A DNA stretch of 64,000 nucleotides from Balaenoptera acutorostrata (Eukaryota; Chordata; Mammalia; Artiodactyla; Balaenopteridae): the NCBI RefSeq assembly GCF_949987535.1, contig NC_080078.1:31206942-31270941 (forward strand). The letters are read 5' to 3'. Made by a program: the position numbers and the translations under genes. This document shows positions 31,871 through 42,445 of the stretch, in pieces; position 1 is the first letter of the stretch, and the number at the start of each line of letters is the position of its first letter. The notes below the pieces were generated by a model, which searched no databases, was not told where the DNA came from, and saw only the letters and a program-made list of their open reading frames with translations.

Positions 31871-32363
31871 TGTATCAGTTAGGTATTGCTGTGCAACAAA
31901 TCACCCCCAAACTCAGTGGTTTAAAATAACAATCATTTATTCTTGCTCATGTATCTGTAGGTGGGGTAGGAGCTCTGCTTCAAGCCTGGGTTCAGGTGTG
32001 CTTGACTGCTCACTGCAGGTTTGGTTTAGGTTGACTGCAGGTATGTTTATTCTGAGCCCAGGTTGAAGCACCAACAGCTACCAAAGGGAAGCTCCTATCA
32101 TGTTGATGGCAGAGGTGCAAGAGGACCAGCCCAACGTTGAAAACACATTTCACACCTGTCTGCTTGTATTGTGATTGCTACTATCTCGTTGGCCAAGTCA
32201 GATGACCGAACCCATAGTCAAGGAGCAGAGAAGTGTGCATTGCCCATCATGAGGCCAAGCAAGCTACAAAGCCAGATTCAACACAAATGGGTCCAGTGAG
32301 CATATTCTTCCCGTAGAGGTGGGAGGGAGTGGATATTTGGGACAATAAATAACTGATCTAACA
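31871..32363 (-). mobile_element. MLT1-like LTR, reverse
   Basis: TGTATCAGTTAGGTATTGCT, GTGCAACAAATCACCCCCAA, ACTCAGTGGTTTAAAATAAC, then TTGGCCAAGTCAGATGACCG. Same family as 34637-35119. Confidence 0.65.
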
Positions 32364-32537
32364 AAATAATGCTCAGTCTTTTGATAATTCATTTTGCTTA
32401 TCAAATGTTTTCATCACCATTTAGACACCTGTATTTCCTTGTTCAAATAACCTTATTGATGACTGCATAATTATAATATTCTGAACTAACAAGAAATTAG
32501 ATTCTCTGTTCTTTGTTCCCATTACATCTTTGGTTAG

Positions 32538-32583
<46 letters not shown>

Positions 32584-32689
32584 TCATTAAACAGCCTGCG
32601 TTGTAATTCTGTGTGTCTCAAGGATGTGACATTACTGAATGGTGCAACAGTTTCATTGATTTATCTACATTGAATCTCACGCCCCCTTT
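32364..32689. other. AT-rich sequence with a (GT)n microsatellite
   Basis: A (GT)n run of about 21 dinucleotides spans about 32538-32580. The surrounding sequence is AT-rich and unique. The 66-codon minus frame is the microsatellite read as Thr-His. Confidence 0.7.
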
Positions 32690-33050
32690 CCCTCCTGGCC
32701 ACCACCATCATTAGTGATAGAGTTGACAAATATTCACCTTCCCAGCCTCCATTGTAGCTGGGAGTATGACACAGTCCAGCCAATGAAACATGGGAGACAT
32801 CTTCAAGGAGATCTTGGGAAAGTCTTGGCTCTCCTAATAAAAAGAAACACTTCAGTTGACTCTGCCCCTTTTCTCCTTACTGTCTTGAATGTGCATGTTA
32901 TATGGTTGACAGGTGTTAAGGAAGTATGTAGAAAATCATAAAAATTGTAGTTGACATCTTTGGACCACTGAATCAACACCAGTAACTGTGTACCTCATAT
33001 AAATAGGGTTTTCTATTACTTGTAGCCAGAGACACTCCTAACTGTACAAT
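32690..33050 (+). repeat. Ancient LTR-like repeat
   Basis: TTCCCAGCCTCCATTGTAGC, GGAGTATGACACAGTCCAGC, CAATGAAACATGGGAGACAT and AAATAGGGTTTTCTATTACT resemble old MaLR-type LTR text. Family not named. Confidence 0.5.
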
Positions 33051-33059
33051 TTTTTAGGA

Positions 33060-33275
33060 CAGGGGTTGGCAAACTACAGCCCATGGGCTAAAAGCAGCCA
33101 ACCACTCATTTTTGTAAATAAAGTTTTATTGGCACACAGCCGTGCCCATTTGTTTGTTGTCTCTGGCTGCTTTTCTGCTACAATGGCAGAGTTGAATAAC
33201 AGAGACAAGCTGGCCCACAAAGCCTAAAATATTTGCTCCCTGGCCCTTTTCAGAAAAAAATTTGCCAACTCCTTG
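33060..33275 (+). mobile_element. hAT-type MITE with terminal inverted repeats
   Basis: Begins CAGGGGTTGGCAAACTACAG and ends TTTGCCAACTCCTTG, imperfect inverted termini. Inside are TGTAAATAAAGTTTTATTGG, CACACAGCCGTGCCCATTTG and AAAGCCTAAAATATTTGCTC. Possible 8-bp site duplication TTTTAGGA / CTCTAGGA (6 of 8). Non-autonomous. Confidence 0.85.
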
Positions 33276-33364
33276 CTCTAGGACAAAGGTTATAAATGAT
33301 TCCTTTCTTATATCCCTCAATGCCTAGCACAGTGCTGGTACACAATAGACACGCAACAATTGTC
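33276..33364 (+). repeat. L2 terminus
   Basis: TATCCCTCAATGCCTAGCAC, AGTGCTGGTACACAATAGAC and ACGCAACAATTGTCTGA are the L2 end, next to the MITE. Confidence 0.6.
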
Positions 33365-33605
33365 TGATATAACAGTAATAGTATCAGCTGTCATTTATCA
33401 AGCACTAACTTTGCCAGGCGCTGTGCTAAACAGTCTTCATCTATTACTTTATTAAACCTGCACAATATCCCAGTTGGTTGGAACGACTGCCTTCCCACTC
33501 TACAAATGTGGAGAGTAAGGCTTGGGGTCATTACATAACTAGCCCAAGGTCCTAAAACTAGTGAAGGGCAGAGCCAGTCCTCCAGTCCAGGTCTGGCAGA
33601 GTTCA
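33365..33605 (-). repeat. MIR SINE, reverse, near full length
   Basis: CATTTATCAAGCACTAACTT, GCCAGGCGCTGTGCTAAACA, TTACATAACTAGCCCAAGGT and GCAGAGCCAGTCCTCCAGTC. The 133-codon minus frame starting beyond it crosses the MIR and is spurious. Confidence 0.88.
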
Positions 33606-34429
33606 AAGACAACAATCTTAACCTCGGGCTCTCCTGTCTCCCAGGTATCCAGCTGAATCTGATCAGAGACTCCCAGGACAGTAACAGGGGCTCCATCCTC
33701 TTTTGGACACCATCCTGATTTATGAATAGTCTTTTCTTCCGGGGAAACTTCATCTCGCTGGAGAAAAGAACCTCCTGGCAAATTAAAAACAATGACTAAA
33801 TCTCAGAAACAGAGGGATTTTACAGCCACCAAATAAACAGAAGGTGTTGTAAATCTCCCCATGTGTGTTAGCTGAAAAGGAGTGGTTTTGCATCAGTCAT
33901 GACTTCCCAGCGGCATTCTTTCTCTCTGCTCATACCAAGGTGTGTCCAGACAAAGGAAATTGTGTTGCCTGCCTGTCAACTGCCTTCTATTTTAAGATAG
34001 GTATCTTGCCTCATCTTAAAAAAAAAATCCTTCTTGCTCTTTGTGAGATTTCTCCCAGCATGACTTAGATTGAGGCATATGGCGGAGGATGGACACCACC
34101 CCTCCACTCATCTCAGAGACCAGCCTCCCCGATGCCCCAGATGATTGAACACAAATCACTCAGCTGCCTCCGGGGGGAGGAGAAGAAAGACCTGGGTGGG
34201 TATTTGTCACACCAGAGTCTCTGCAACAGCTTGATTCAAAGGTCTTGTCAGAAGGTGAGGGACATTTTCAGATCAAGTTAGTTCAAACATTGTTGGTGGA
34301 AATCCCACGGGTTTCTCTTAGTAGACTACGAAGAGATGGAGAAAATCAGCCTGAGGTTTAACTTGAATTTCTGTCCAAATTCATCAACGAACACATTTTG
34401 AAAGAAAAGGGAATGAATATTCATTGAGT
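33606..34429. other. Unique sequence
   Basis: No repeat or gene recognised. A short A-run at about 34018-34027. Confidence 0.5.
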
Positions 34430-35230
34430 GCCTACTATGCGCCTGAAACAGTGTACTAAACAGTACCTATTAACACCCGAAACTTTCCTCTATTGATAAA
34501 TTATACATTTTATGCACCATGTGTCCAGGCGTGTTGAAAGCACTGTGCACGTACTAATTCATTTAACTCTCACAACCACTTTATATAGTAGATACTATTA
34601 TTATTTATGGATATAAGGAGAAGTGAGCATGGGAAGTGTATCAGTTATCTTTTGTGGCTAACAAACATCCCATAATGGCTTTAAAAATCAAGCATTTATT
34701 TAGCTCTTGATTCTGTGAGTCAGTTGAGGGTTTTTCTGATCTGAACAACTTCAGCTGATCTTGGCTGGGCTCTCTCATGCAACTTCTGTCAGCTTGGGGA
34801 TAGGCTGATGGCTGGAGTAAGGATGGTCTCACTCATGTGTCTGGGGGTTGGAAGGCTGTTGGCCAGGAGACAAGGCATCCTGTCTCTCTCATCATCCAGC
34901 CAGCTAGTATGAGTGTCTTCACGTGGCATCAGTGTTCCAAAGTAGCAAGAGGGGACAAGCACTTCTCAAGTCTCTATGTGCATCACGTTTGCTCTTGTCT
35001 CATGAGGCAAAGCAAGTCACATGACCAATCCCAGAGCCCTGCAGAAGGGATGACCTAATTGCATGTAGAGAGAGAGAGAACTGAATACAGTGGGGCCATC
35101 ACTGCATCCATCTTCCACAGAAAGGTCGTGTCACTTATCTAAGATCACACAGCTCATAAGTGGTGGGGGTAGGATTTCAACCCAGATAGTCTGACTCCAG
35201 AACCTGTGTTCTCAAATACCATGCTATTCC
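34430..35230 (-). repeat. Reversed MIR split by an MLT1-like LTR
   Basis: Left half 34505-34625 has AACTCTCACAACCACTTTAT and GATACTATTATTATTTATGG; right half 35120-35230 has TCACTTATCTAAGATCACAC and AGCTCATAAGTGGTGGGGGT. The two join into one MIR when the LTR is removed. 34430-34500 is another short reversed MIR/L2 end. Confidence 0.85.
34637..35119 (-). mobile_element. MLT1-like solo LTR inside MIR, reverse
   Basis: Bounded by TGTATCAG at left and TTCCACA at right (TG...CA ends). GGAAG (34632-34636) and GAAAG (35120-35124) are a likely 5-bp target duplication with one change. Internal GGTCTCACTCATGTGTCTGG and AAAGCAAGTCACATGACCAA. Confidence 0.8.
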
Positions 35231-35284
35231 ATAATACGTTATTTTGCTTTATTCTCAAAAAATTAAATTAAATTTAAAAATTCT

Positions 35285-35400
35285 AAAGAGAAGGGTTATT
35301 CCTAACTCTATTTTAGATTTTAAAAATGAAAATCTGAACCTCAGTGGGGTTAAATAATTTTCCTGTGGTCACACAGCTAGGAAATAAAGGAAGCTGACTC
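35285..35400 (-). repeat. MIR fragment, reverse
   Basis: AATCTGAACCTCAGTGGGGT, TTTTCCTGTGGTCACACAGC. Confidence 0.65.
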
Positions 35401-35850
35401 ACTCTTAAAAGCTCTCTCTCCCCTGCGTCACGCCAGTACCCACCTGTGCTTGCTGAATCAATCTGTGTGCAGAAGCACCAACGAGGGACCACTTTGAGAA
35501 AGTAAGAGAAGGCTTATGTGGGGTTGTCAACACGGGCTGAGGTCTTCCCTAGCCACTTTTCCCAACTACTGCCCTGAAGTTTTATTCCCATTCAGGAAAT
35601 TAATTTCTCCTTAGCAGAGTGGTAGGTGTTGTGGCATTCAAAAGAAATGAAACACCAATTTTCAGCTCCCTGGATGCTTACAAAGTGCAACGTTATGAAA
35701 CAGCAAATGCCGACACACAGTGAAGTAGGTGGATGTGTGAACAGATGGAAGCAATTATGGGCAACTGGAAGGTGAGTGTAAATAGGGTTAATCAGAGAAG
35801 ACTCCCCAGAGGAGGTGGGCTGGAGAAAGAGTGGGATTCAGATTGACCAA
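35401..35850. other. Unique sequence, then an L2 fragment
   Basis: Unique to about 35684. From 35685, GGAAGGTGAGTGTAAATAGG and ACTCCCCAGAGGAGGTGGGC resemble an L2 internal block. Confidence 0.45.
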
Positions 35851-35924
35851 AAAAAGAAGGAATAACCTATCTTAGAGCTGCACCTTTCTTAGAAAAATGT
35901 GAGCACGGGATACTTAATGGTTAG

Positions 35925-36450
35925 GTCTCTTTCACTACATGTAACAGTAACCAATTGAAGCCAACTTAAGCCAAACAAGTAGGTTTCCAAATTTAATATG
36001 AGAATACAGAACCCAAGATAGCAGTGCACCAGGGAAAAACTGGAATCAAGGGATCAAATGCCACCAGAGTGCCCTCTGCCTTTTCTCCCTGCTTTAGTAT
36101 TTCTCAGCCAACAAGCTTCCATTGCTTCTTACAAGGTGGAGGATGGCTGTCTCTCAATTCAACTCCAATTTCCCAACAGAGTGAATCTGATTGGCCCAGT
36201 TTGAGGCATCTGTCCATCCTTCATCCAATGAGCTTCTCCAAGGGGGCTAGCATCGCAAACATGGCTACTGGGGAAGCCAGCTGGTGAGTTTGAGGGCATT
36301 GGCTCCTGGGCTGGGCAAACACCACAAAGTGGGTCTACTAAGGGTATACCGCCATCAGTATAAGTGGCGGTGAGCCCGACTGGATCTAGGAAGTTTTGAA
36401 GGGTGGGTCGGTGGGAAGAAAGCTAGGAACTGCTGATGGAAACCACTGAA
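35925..36450 (-). repeat. Ancient dispersed repeat, family not assigned (second copy)
   Basis: TCACTACATGTAACAGTAAC, GAAGCCAACTTAAGCC, GAGTGAATCTGATTGGCCCA and GCAAACATGGCTACTGGGGA match the family at 1428-1860 and 42005-42445. Confidence 0.5.
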
Positions 36451-36539
36451 TTCTAGCCAGAGTACATTAGTCTAAGACTCATCAAAAATCATGAGCCTTG
36501 AGAGGGTTATCACAGAGAGGTTTATAATCAGGAAAATGA

Positions 36540-37125
36540 TGCAATTGAAAATTATATATTTCTCTTGTGAAAGCAGCACATATTCATTACGGAAATTTTG
36601 GCAAATACAGAAAAGTATGCTATTATTTCCTTCCGTTTTTACACTCACACAAACATGCTGGCATCTGGCAGTAGATGAGGGTCACTTTCAGAGCCAAATA
36701 GTTTATCCACAGTGGAAATCACCTATTAAGTTCTGGATCATGTTATATAAAAGTATTATATCTTACCTGTACTCACTTGATATTATCATTACTTGGGTTT
36801 TTGGGTTAAAATTATACAAAGTGTCTTTAGATAGCATGACTTATGAGTATTTCCTCATGCCATTTTGTATTCTCCAAAATTAGGCTATTTGATCTTAAGA
36901 TAGCCATAGTGAACTTACCCATTCCTCTTTGGTCAGACAATTGGATCGTCTCACCTTGTTGCTGTTATAAATGACTCTGTGATGTATAGTCTCATTTCTA
37001 AAACTTCATCCCTATTTGTGATCGATTCCTCAGCAGTGGAATTATTGGGTTACAGGTAAGGACATTTTTAAGTCCCTTGATACACATTGTAAATTGTCCC
37101 TCCAGAAAAGATGTGCAAAAGGAAG
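36540..37125 (-). repeat. Old L1 (L1ME/L1M4-like), reverse
   Basis: AAAGCAGCACATATTCATTA, GGAAATTTTGGCAAATACAG at left; TTCCTCAGCAGTGGAATTAT, TGGGTTACAGGTAAGGACAT and TTGTCCCTCCAGAAAAGATG at right. The 130-codon plus frame 36491-36883 runs antisense through this fossil and is not a gene. Confidence 0.65.
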
Positions 37126-37599
37126 CATTCCAGCCAGGCATGAAGAGAGCATTAACAGACCAGAAGGCAAGCACGGGCAGGTGCATTGAATTACTGCCCA
37201 TGAGTAATGGCACCAAGCTCGGTTAGGGGGGGTGCATCCATTTTCACACTATGAGAGACTTCTCGCGGGGCCCTAATACTCAAAGTCCATTGCTGAGGAC
37301 ACTCTCTACCCTGGATTAGCTTTGCCAGGATTGATTGTTTCTCTGACACTCTTTTTTTTCACATTTTTATTTCTGGCCAGTGTATCCTTTTATAGACACA
37401 TGGTCTTTAGCTATTAACAACTTCAGCGAAGTCTTTTTCCAGCCTAGAAACTTGAGCTCTTTCTTTGCTATCTATCTCTGCCCTGATCCATTATATTGAT
37501 TTCATAGTTTGATTACCAGACAACTGCCTCTTTTCTAACATCCAGGCTAGTTGTTGGGAGGGGATGGGAAGACATCTTTCTTTCATCGCTAATCTGCCC
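37126..37599. other. Unique sequence
   Basis: No clear repeat; a T-rich patch at about 37350. No gene. Confidence 0.45.
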
Positions 37600-37745
37600 G
37601 CAACATATGTGTTCCATTGGATCTTCATCATAGCCATGTGAAGTGGGCAAAGAAAGAGAGAAAAACTGGGTAGTTCTCCCAGGAGTTCAGATCTCATTAG
37701 TGGCCCTGCCAGAATTTGAACCTGACATTATTCTTTCAACATCAT
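37600..37745 (-). repeat. MIR-like fragment, reverse
   Basis: GATCTTCATCATAGCCATGT, GTGGCCCTGCCAGAATTTGA. Decayed. Confidence 0.5.
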
Positions 37746-38653
37746 CTCCCAAGGCAGAGAGATTGTTTCCAGAGCCACCAGTTAAAAAGCTGTGGGGTAC
37801 AGGAAACTTGAGTGAGGGGTCTGATCACAAAAAGGAGAGGAAGTGATTGAATGTGAAAGTCTTATAAAGGAAGAACCAAGACTGGGAGAAGCCTGTCTGT
37901 GGTGGGAGAAAATAAAATCCAAAGACAGAAAAAAGGAGAATACAAAGAACGCGGAGCATTTTCAAATAAGTGGATCCAGTTGTCCTTAAAGCAATTCCCA
38001 TTCCCAGTTACGTTAGCCAAGAAAGCCCCAAATGATGTTGCCCATGCCAGTTGGAGTTGACCTTCTGTCACTTGCAATGGGAGAGTAAATTATGTACGAG
38101 TCACACTGCCACTCCAGACCTATATACAGAAACACAGAGAAAGAGGTGGCAGAGTTCTTGGACAGGAGTGAGTGTGCTTTGTTAACATCCAAGACTTTCC
38201 TGTCAGCTCAATCTGCCTTCCTTCCATCTCCCCATTGAGGTCCCTCATGCTATTAATAAGAATTTTCTGAGCTTCTCCAGTCTGACTGGTTCACCAAGCA
38301 TCAAAATCTCCATGCCAGGGTTTGTGTTCTTGGCAGCTCTACAAATTTGCCCCCTTGGGATGAGGGAGCAAAGGTTAGGGCTGTGTTGGGCTTTAATCAG
38401 TTGTGCACAATCCTGAAGAACAGGCAGGAATCAATGATATATTTCCACAGTCAACTTTTTTTTTATTCTCAAAACAACAACATCAAAAGATTCATGCCAG
38501 ACTGCAATTGAAAAAGTCAATTTAAAAAAAGAAATTATTCTTCCTTTTCTTGCTCTTTCATGAAAGGAGTAATGAATGTGTTTACCATATGGAGATGAGG
38601 AAGAATCAGCTAGAACAACTCAGAAAGTATGGTGTTTCATAGTGGGTTTTTTT
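37746..38653. other. Unique sequence
   Basis: No repeat recognised for about 900 bases except T-rich and A-rich runs near 38455-38540. Short frames of 60-71 codons only. Confidence 0.5.
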
Positions 38654-38664
38654 CCCCCACTTTT

Positions 38665-38966
38665 TTTTTTTTTAATATATATTCATTTATTTATTTATTT
38701 TTAGCTGTGTTGGGTCTTCGTTTCTGTGTGAGGACTTTCTCTAGTTGCGGCGAGTGGGGGCCACTCTTCATCGCGGTGCGCGGGCCTCTCCCTATCGAGG
38801 CCTCTCTTGTTGCGGAGCACAGGCTCCAGACGCGCAGGCTCAGTAGTTGTGGCTCACGGGCCTAGTTGCTCCGCGGCATGTGGGATCTTCCCAGACCAGG
38901 GCTCGAACCCGTGTCCCCTGCATTGGCAGGCAGATTCTCAACCACTGCGCCACCAGGGAAGCCCCC
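38665..38966 (-). mobile_element. CHR SINE, shorter subtype
   Basis: Reversed SINE with tail TTCATTTATTTATTTATTTT, CAGACGCGCAGGCTCAGTAG and head GGGCTTCCCTGGTGGCGCAG (minus). Flanked by CCCCCACTTTT at 38654-38664 and about 38967-38977; the right copy sits in a longer C-run. Confidence 0.95.
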
Positions 38967-38977
38967 CCCCCACTTTT

Positions 38978-39439
38978 GTAAAGAAAGCCAATTGCAGTTT
39001 CTAGGATGTGTTTGTTGGATGAAGAGTGATGGGTAAGAAAAAGGAAGAGAAGGTATAGTCAGAGTTCAGGATGTGTGCGGTGAGAAATTCTTCTGTTAAC
39101 TCATGAAATACATAGATGTCTCAGTTCATGACACACACAGGGCCTGCAGTGCTTATGGCAACTGGCTGGATGGTAACCGCTATCATGGCCCAATGATGCC
39201 AATGGGCAGCCAGTTTGAGAACCACTGGACTAGCTTGTTTCTCCAGCCCAGATATCTTTTATATAAGCCAATAGCCCTAACTAGCCTTTCCAAAAGTAGG
39301 TGATGATCTTAGCACTGAGGTTTACATTTGAATGAATGAGTAGAGAGATCTGTTCTAGTAAAGTCTTTGACCTCCATGCCCTTGACTTTTGGGAAATGTG
39401 TTTCAAATGGGAAAAGGTGAGAAATAGAAAATACATGAA
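38978..39439. other. Unique sequence
   Basis: No repeat recognised; a 66-codon frame at 39103-39303 without features. Confidence 0.5.
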
Positions 39440-40110
39440 ATCATCCCTCCATTTCATTTATTTATTAATTCACGAACTCGTATTTTTCATGTATCGAACA
39501 TGTATTATAAAGTAGACATTTCGGGTATTGCCTTGGGTAAGACAATCTGTGACCTCAACCAAGACAATTAAATTAGAACCACAAAGTGGTAGATTAGAAT
39601 ACAGTCTGATGAGTGCCATGAAAATAATAACACTCACAGGGCATGAATGGATCCTGTAGTTGTGGAAGGAGGAAAAGCAAACACAGGAAAACCGCTCGTA
39701 GGAGGATGAGATTGAAGTGAAGATGGAACCGTGATTACAGAGACGTGAGGAGATGAGGCTGGTGAAACTGGCAAAGGCTAAATCAGTGATTCTCAACCTG
39801 CCTGCACGTCAGAACCATTGCGGGGGCATAAAAAAATACCAACACTCAGTTCCCACCCAAAACCAATTAATTAGAATATTTTGGTGGTGAAACGGGAACG
39901 CAGACATCAGTATTTTTTAAAAAAAATCTCCCCAGGCGATTCCAGTGAATTGCTAGTTTGAGAAGCACTAGACTTGATTATAAAGGGTCTTGTTACCAAT
40001 CTAAGAGTATGTGCTATGAATTATTTTAAAAAAATAAAATAAAATAAAAGACTCCTGATACCATGGGGGTAATTAGATCCAAGAAAGAGCGTTAAAGTTT
40101 CAGACCAATT
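39440..40110. repeat. L2 fragment split by MER5A
   Basis: Left part to 39783 has GGGTATTGCCTTGGGTAAGA, GATGAGTGCCATGAAAATAA and GAGGAGATGAGGCTGG; right part has AAGGGTCTTGTTACCAATCT and ACTCCTGATACCATGGGGGT. Confidence 0.55.
39784..39971 (+). mobile_element. MER5A hAT element, near full length
   Basis: Begins CAGTGATTCTCAACCTGCCT and ends GTTTGAGAAGCACTA, matching the MER5A inverted termini; internal TCCCCAGGCGATTCCAGTGA. Confidence 0.8.
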
Positions 40111-40174
40111 TAAATAAGTCTCCAGGTCATTTTGCTCTTTGAACCCTGCCAAACCGACGGTCATCTTCTAGAGG

Positions 40175-40345
40175 GAGTCAGGATAACATAATGGTTAAGG
40201 GCAGAGCTTTGTGAAACGGGACTGGATTGAAGACCTGTTAGCAGGTTATTCAGCCTTCTCTCTGTGCCTCAGCTTCCTCATCTATAATATTTGATTAGTA
40301 ATATCTGCCTCTTTCATAGGGATGTTGTGAGATATTTATTGAGGA
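40175..40345 (+). repeat. MIR SINE
   Basis: ACATAATGGTTAAGGGCAGA, TTCTCTCTGTGCCTCAGCTT, CCTCATCTATAATATTTGAT and TTTCATAGGGATGTTGTGAG. Confidence 0.8.
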
Positions 40346-40855
40346 CCTACTGCCTGTTGGGCTCTTTGATAAACCCTGGGAATATAACAGCGATTTTAAC
40401 AAATGACATAATGCTTATTCTCACGGAACTTAACTAAAGAAGAGTTGGACGTTAGTCAAATAACCATACAAGCAACTATGGAAAAATTACATAATTATAA
40501 CTATGTAAGTATGAAGGGATATACTTATTTAGGAGGAACACCAGGAACTAAGAAAATGTGCAATAGGAGCGCTCATCTGGGAACACCAGGCTGGAATTTG
40601 AAGGAATAGAAGGTAATCTGAAGACAATGCAGAGGAAGGGGAATTTGATAGTAGTGCGAGTGAAGGGAAGTCCCAACAGAGGAATGTATAGAAGCAGAGG
40701 CGGCCCTGAGAGGCGGGGCAATAATGGACGGAAATGACACAGCGAGATTTCAGGTGCAGTGACAATTCCCAGGGCTTATCAAAGAGCCCGACATGCCAGT
40801 AGGTCCTCAATAAACATTTTACAACATCCTTATGAAATAAGCAGATATTACTAAT
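40294..40855. repeat. Inverted duplication, 90-bp arms 380 bp apart
   Basis: Arm 40294-40383 and arm 40765-40855 are reverse complements with about nine mismatches and one indel (near 89% identity). Both include the same MIR-to-L2 junction, so they are copies of one segment. MIR sequence continues to the left of the first arm only, which marks that arm as the source. Confidence 0.95.
40345..40450 (-). repeat. L2 end, reverse
   Basis: TTGAGGACCTACTGCCTGTT, TGATAAACCCTGGGAATATA and CTCACGGAACTTAACTAAAG. It abuts the MIR, and the junction is copied in the inverted repeat at 40765-40855. Confidence 0.65.
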
Positions 40856-41529
40856 AATCAGTTAGCAGCAGCAGCTGTCTTAGAATTTAGACTTCAGATA
40901 GGTGAGAAGTAGAAATGGAAGAAGAGATTCATTACATCAGGTAATTTCTAATTTTTAAAACACTTTTAAATATGCATGATGTTGAAGGTAAAACATCCAT
41001 GCCGTTTAAGACCAGTGCTTTGTGTTTAATGAAGTTCTCAAGGAAGAAACATTGGCTTTCATTCAAGCCCAGGGCAAAAGGCTCCCTCATGAGGACCATG
41101 CTCACCACCAAGGAGAACTCCTGGCTGAATGCTGAGACGGCCTTTTTCCAGAGTAAAGAACAGTGTCTCAAGCCAGCCCACACCCTGGGAGATTACCAGC
41201 GACTCTGGCACATTTATGCTTGTTACCCCAACCGATATCAAAACATGCTTGAAAGCTGTCCCATCTCTTCCCTCAAGCCCTCCAGGAACGGTTTGAGTGA
41301 CAAAATGCAATAATATCCTTCCTGGACTTCCTTGGAATTCCCACTGGGGGCTCAAGATGAAGCAGTGAGCCATAGCCAGCCATGATCGCTGTGTATTCCC
41401 GCAGCCGATGGTACCCATTTGATCAATTATTTTAATATAAGTTGCATAAGGAGCTTTGTGCATCAGGGCAAGCAGATTTTGCACTTCCTGATTACAGATT
41501 TTTATTTCCTTAATCTTTTGTTTTCTCAG
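40856..41529. other. Unique sequence with opposed open frames
   Basis: A 113-codon plus frame (40972-41313) and a 141-codon minus frame (41059-41484) overlap. Neither product is recognisable. Not called as genes. Confidence 0.45.
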
Positions 41530-41603
41530 TCTCTGAGGTCTGAGGTTTACTTTGTTCAGAAGAGAATGCCCATGAGGGGGTCCAACCCTGTGCCCACCTC
41601 ATG
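41530..41603 (+). other. Exon-like segment (candidate only)
   Basis: Acceptor CTTAATCTTTTGTTTTCTCAG ends at 41529 after a long pyrimidine tract; donor ATG|GTAAGC begins at 41604. The 74-nt interval is open in one frame (SLRSEVYFVQKRMPMRGSNP and onward). Both signals are strong by eye. No homologue recognised; noncoding transcript or chance remain possible. Confidence 0.25.
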
Positions 41604-41659
41604 GTAAGCCCACGTCTCTGCTTTCCCTCCTACACTGTAGTATGTTTGCCAAGAGGCCA

Positions 41660-41905
41660 TACAGAGTGTAGTTAAAAAGCATGGGCCTTAGAGGCAGACA
41701 GAGCTGGACTGAAATTTAACCTCCGTAACTTAACCCACTGGTGTTACCTTGGACGTGACCACTAATTCTTTGATTCTTGACCTCTTCAGCTGAAAAACAG
41801 AGATTGTACTGTGGGATTATTGTTAAGTTCAGTGATTACTATGAAAACCACCTGGTCCAGGACTATTTAATAACAGACATTAGGTTTACGGAAGTTATTA
41901 TTCTC
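41660..41905 (+). repeat. MIR SINE, near full length
   Basis: GTAGTTAAAAAGCATGGGCC, AGGCAGACAGAGCTGGACTG and TTACCTTGGACGTGACCACT. Confidence 0.8.
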
Positions 41906-42004
41906 ATGACTAACATACTATTTTCTCTGTCTTGAGTGTTCACCTTTTTTCTGCCAACAAATTTCACTTGACTTTGAGGAAATGCTATTTTGCCTGTGGA
42001 TATT

Positions 42005-42445
42005 GTATTAGCTAGAACTCATCAGGACTCCCTTTTTTCTGTGACGAAAATGTTCATCACAAATTGGTTAAGGCAAAAGTATACAAAAGTCCAGCTGTTA
42101 TGAGCTGCAGGCATGGCTGGATCCAGATGCTCAGAGGATGCTGTCAAGAATCTGCTCCCTGTCCTCCCTCATCTCCACTTGGCCCTGTTTTCATTGTCAG
42201 GCAGGCTCTCCCCATGTACTGACAAAAATGGCCTTCAGCAACTCTAAATTAAGACAGTGCCAGTTTAGCAAGGCTAATGGAAAGTAACTATTTTCCCAAT
42301 ACTTCCAGAAAAATTCCTGGGCCTAATTCTCAGAAGCACTTTGATCATGTGGCCATTCTTAAACCTGTCTCGGTGGCCAGGGATGCCGTGTTCTGATTGG
42401 CCAGATCTGTGTCAGGAGGCACACCTAGGGTGGGTCCCCAGAGGA
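42005..42445 (-). repeat. Ancient dispersed repeat, family not assigned (third copy)
   Basis: CAGGCATGGCTGGATCCAGA, CAGGCAGGCTCTCCCCATGT, GTGTTCTGATTGGCCAGATC and CTAGGGTGGGTCCCCAGAGG; the clearest of the three copies. Confidence 0.6.

Noticed and set aside
36491..36883. 130-codon plus-strand frame
   Set aside because: Antisense to an old L1 fragment beginning near 36540.
41059..41484. 141-codon minus-strand frame
   Set aside because: Opposed by a 113-codon plus frame, no domain, no clear start context or splice support.
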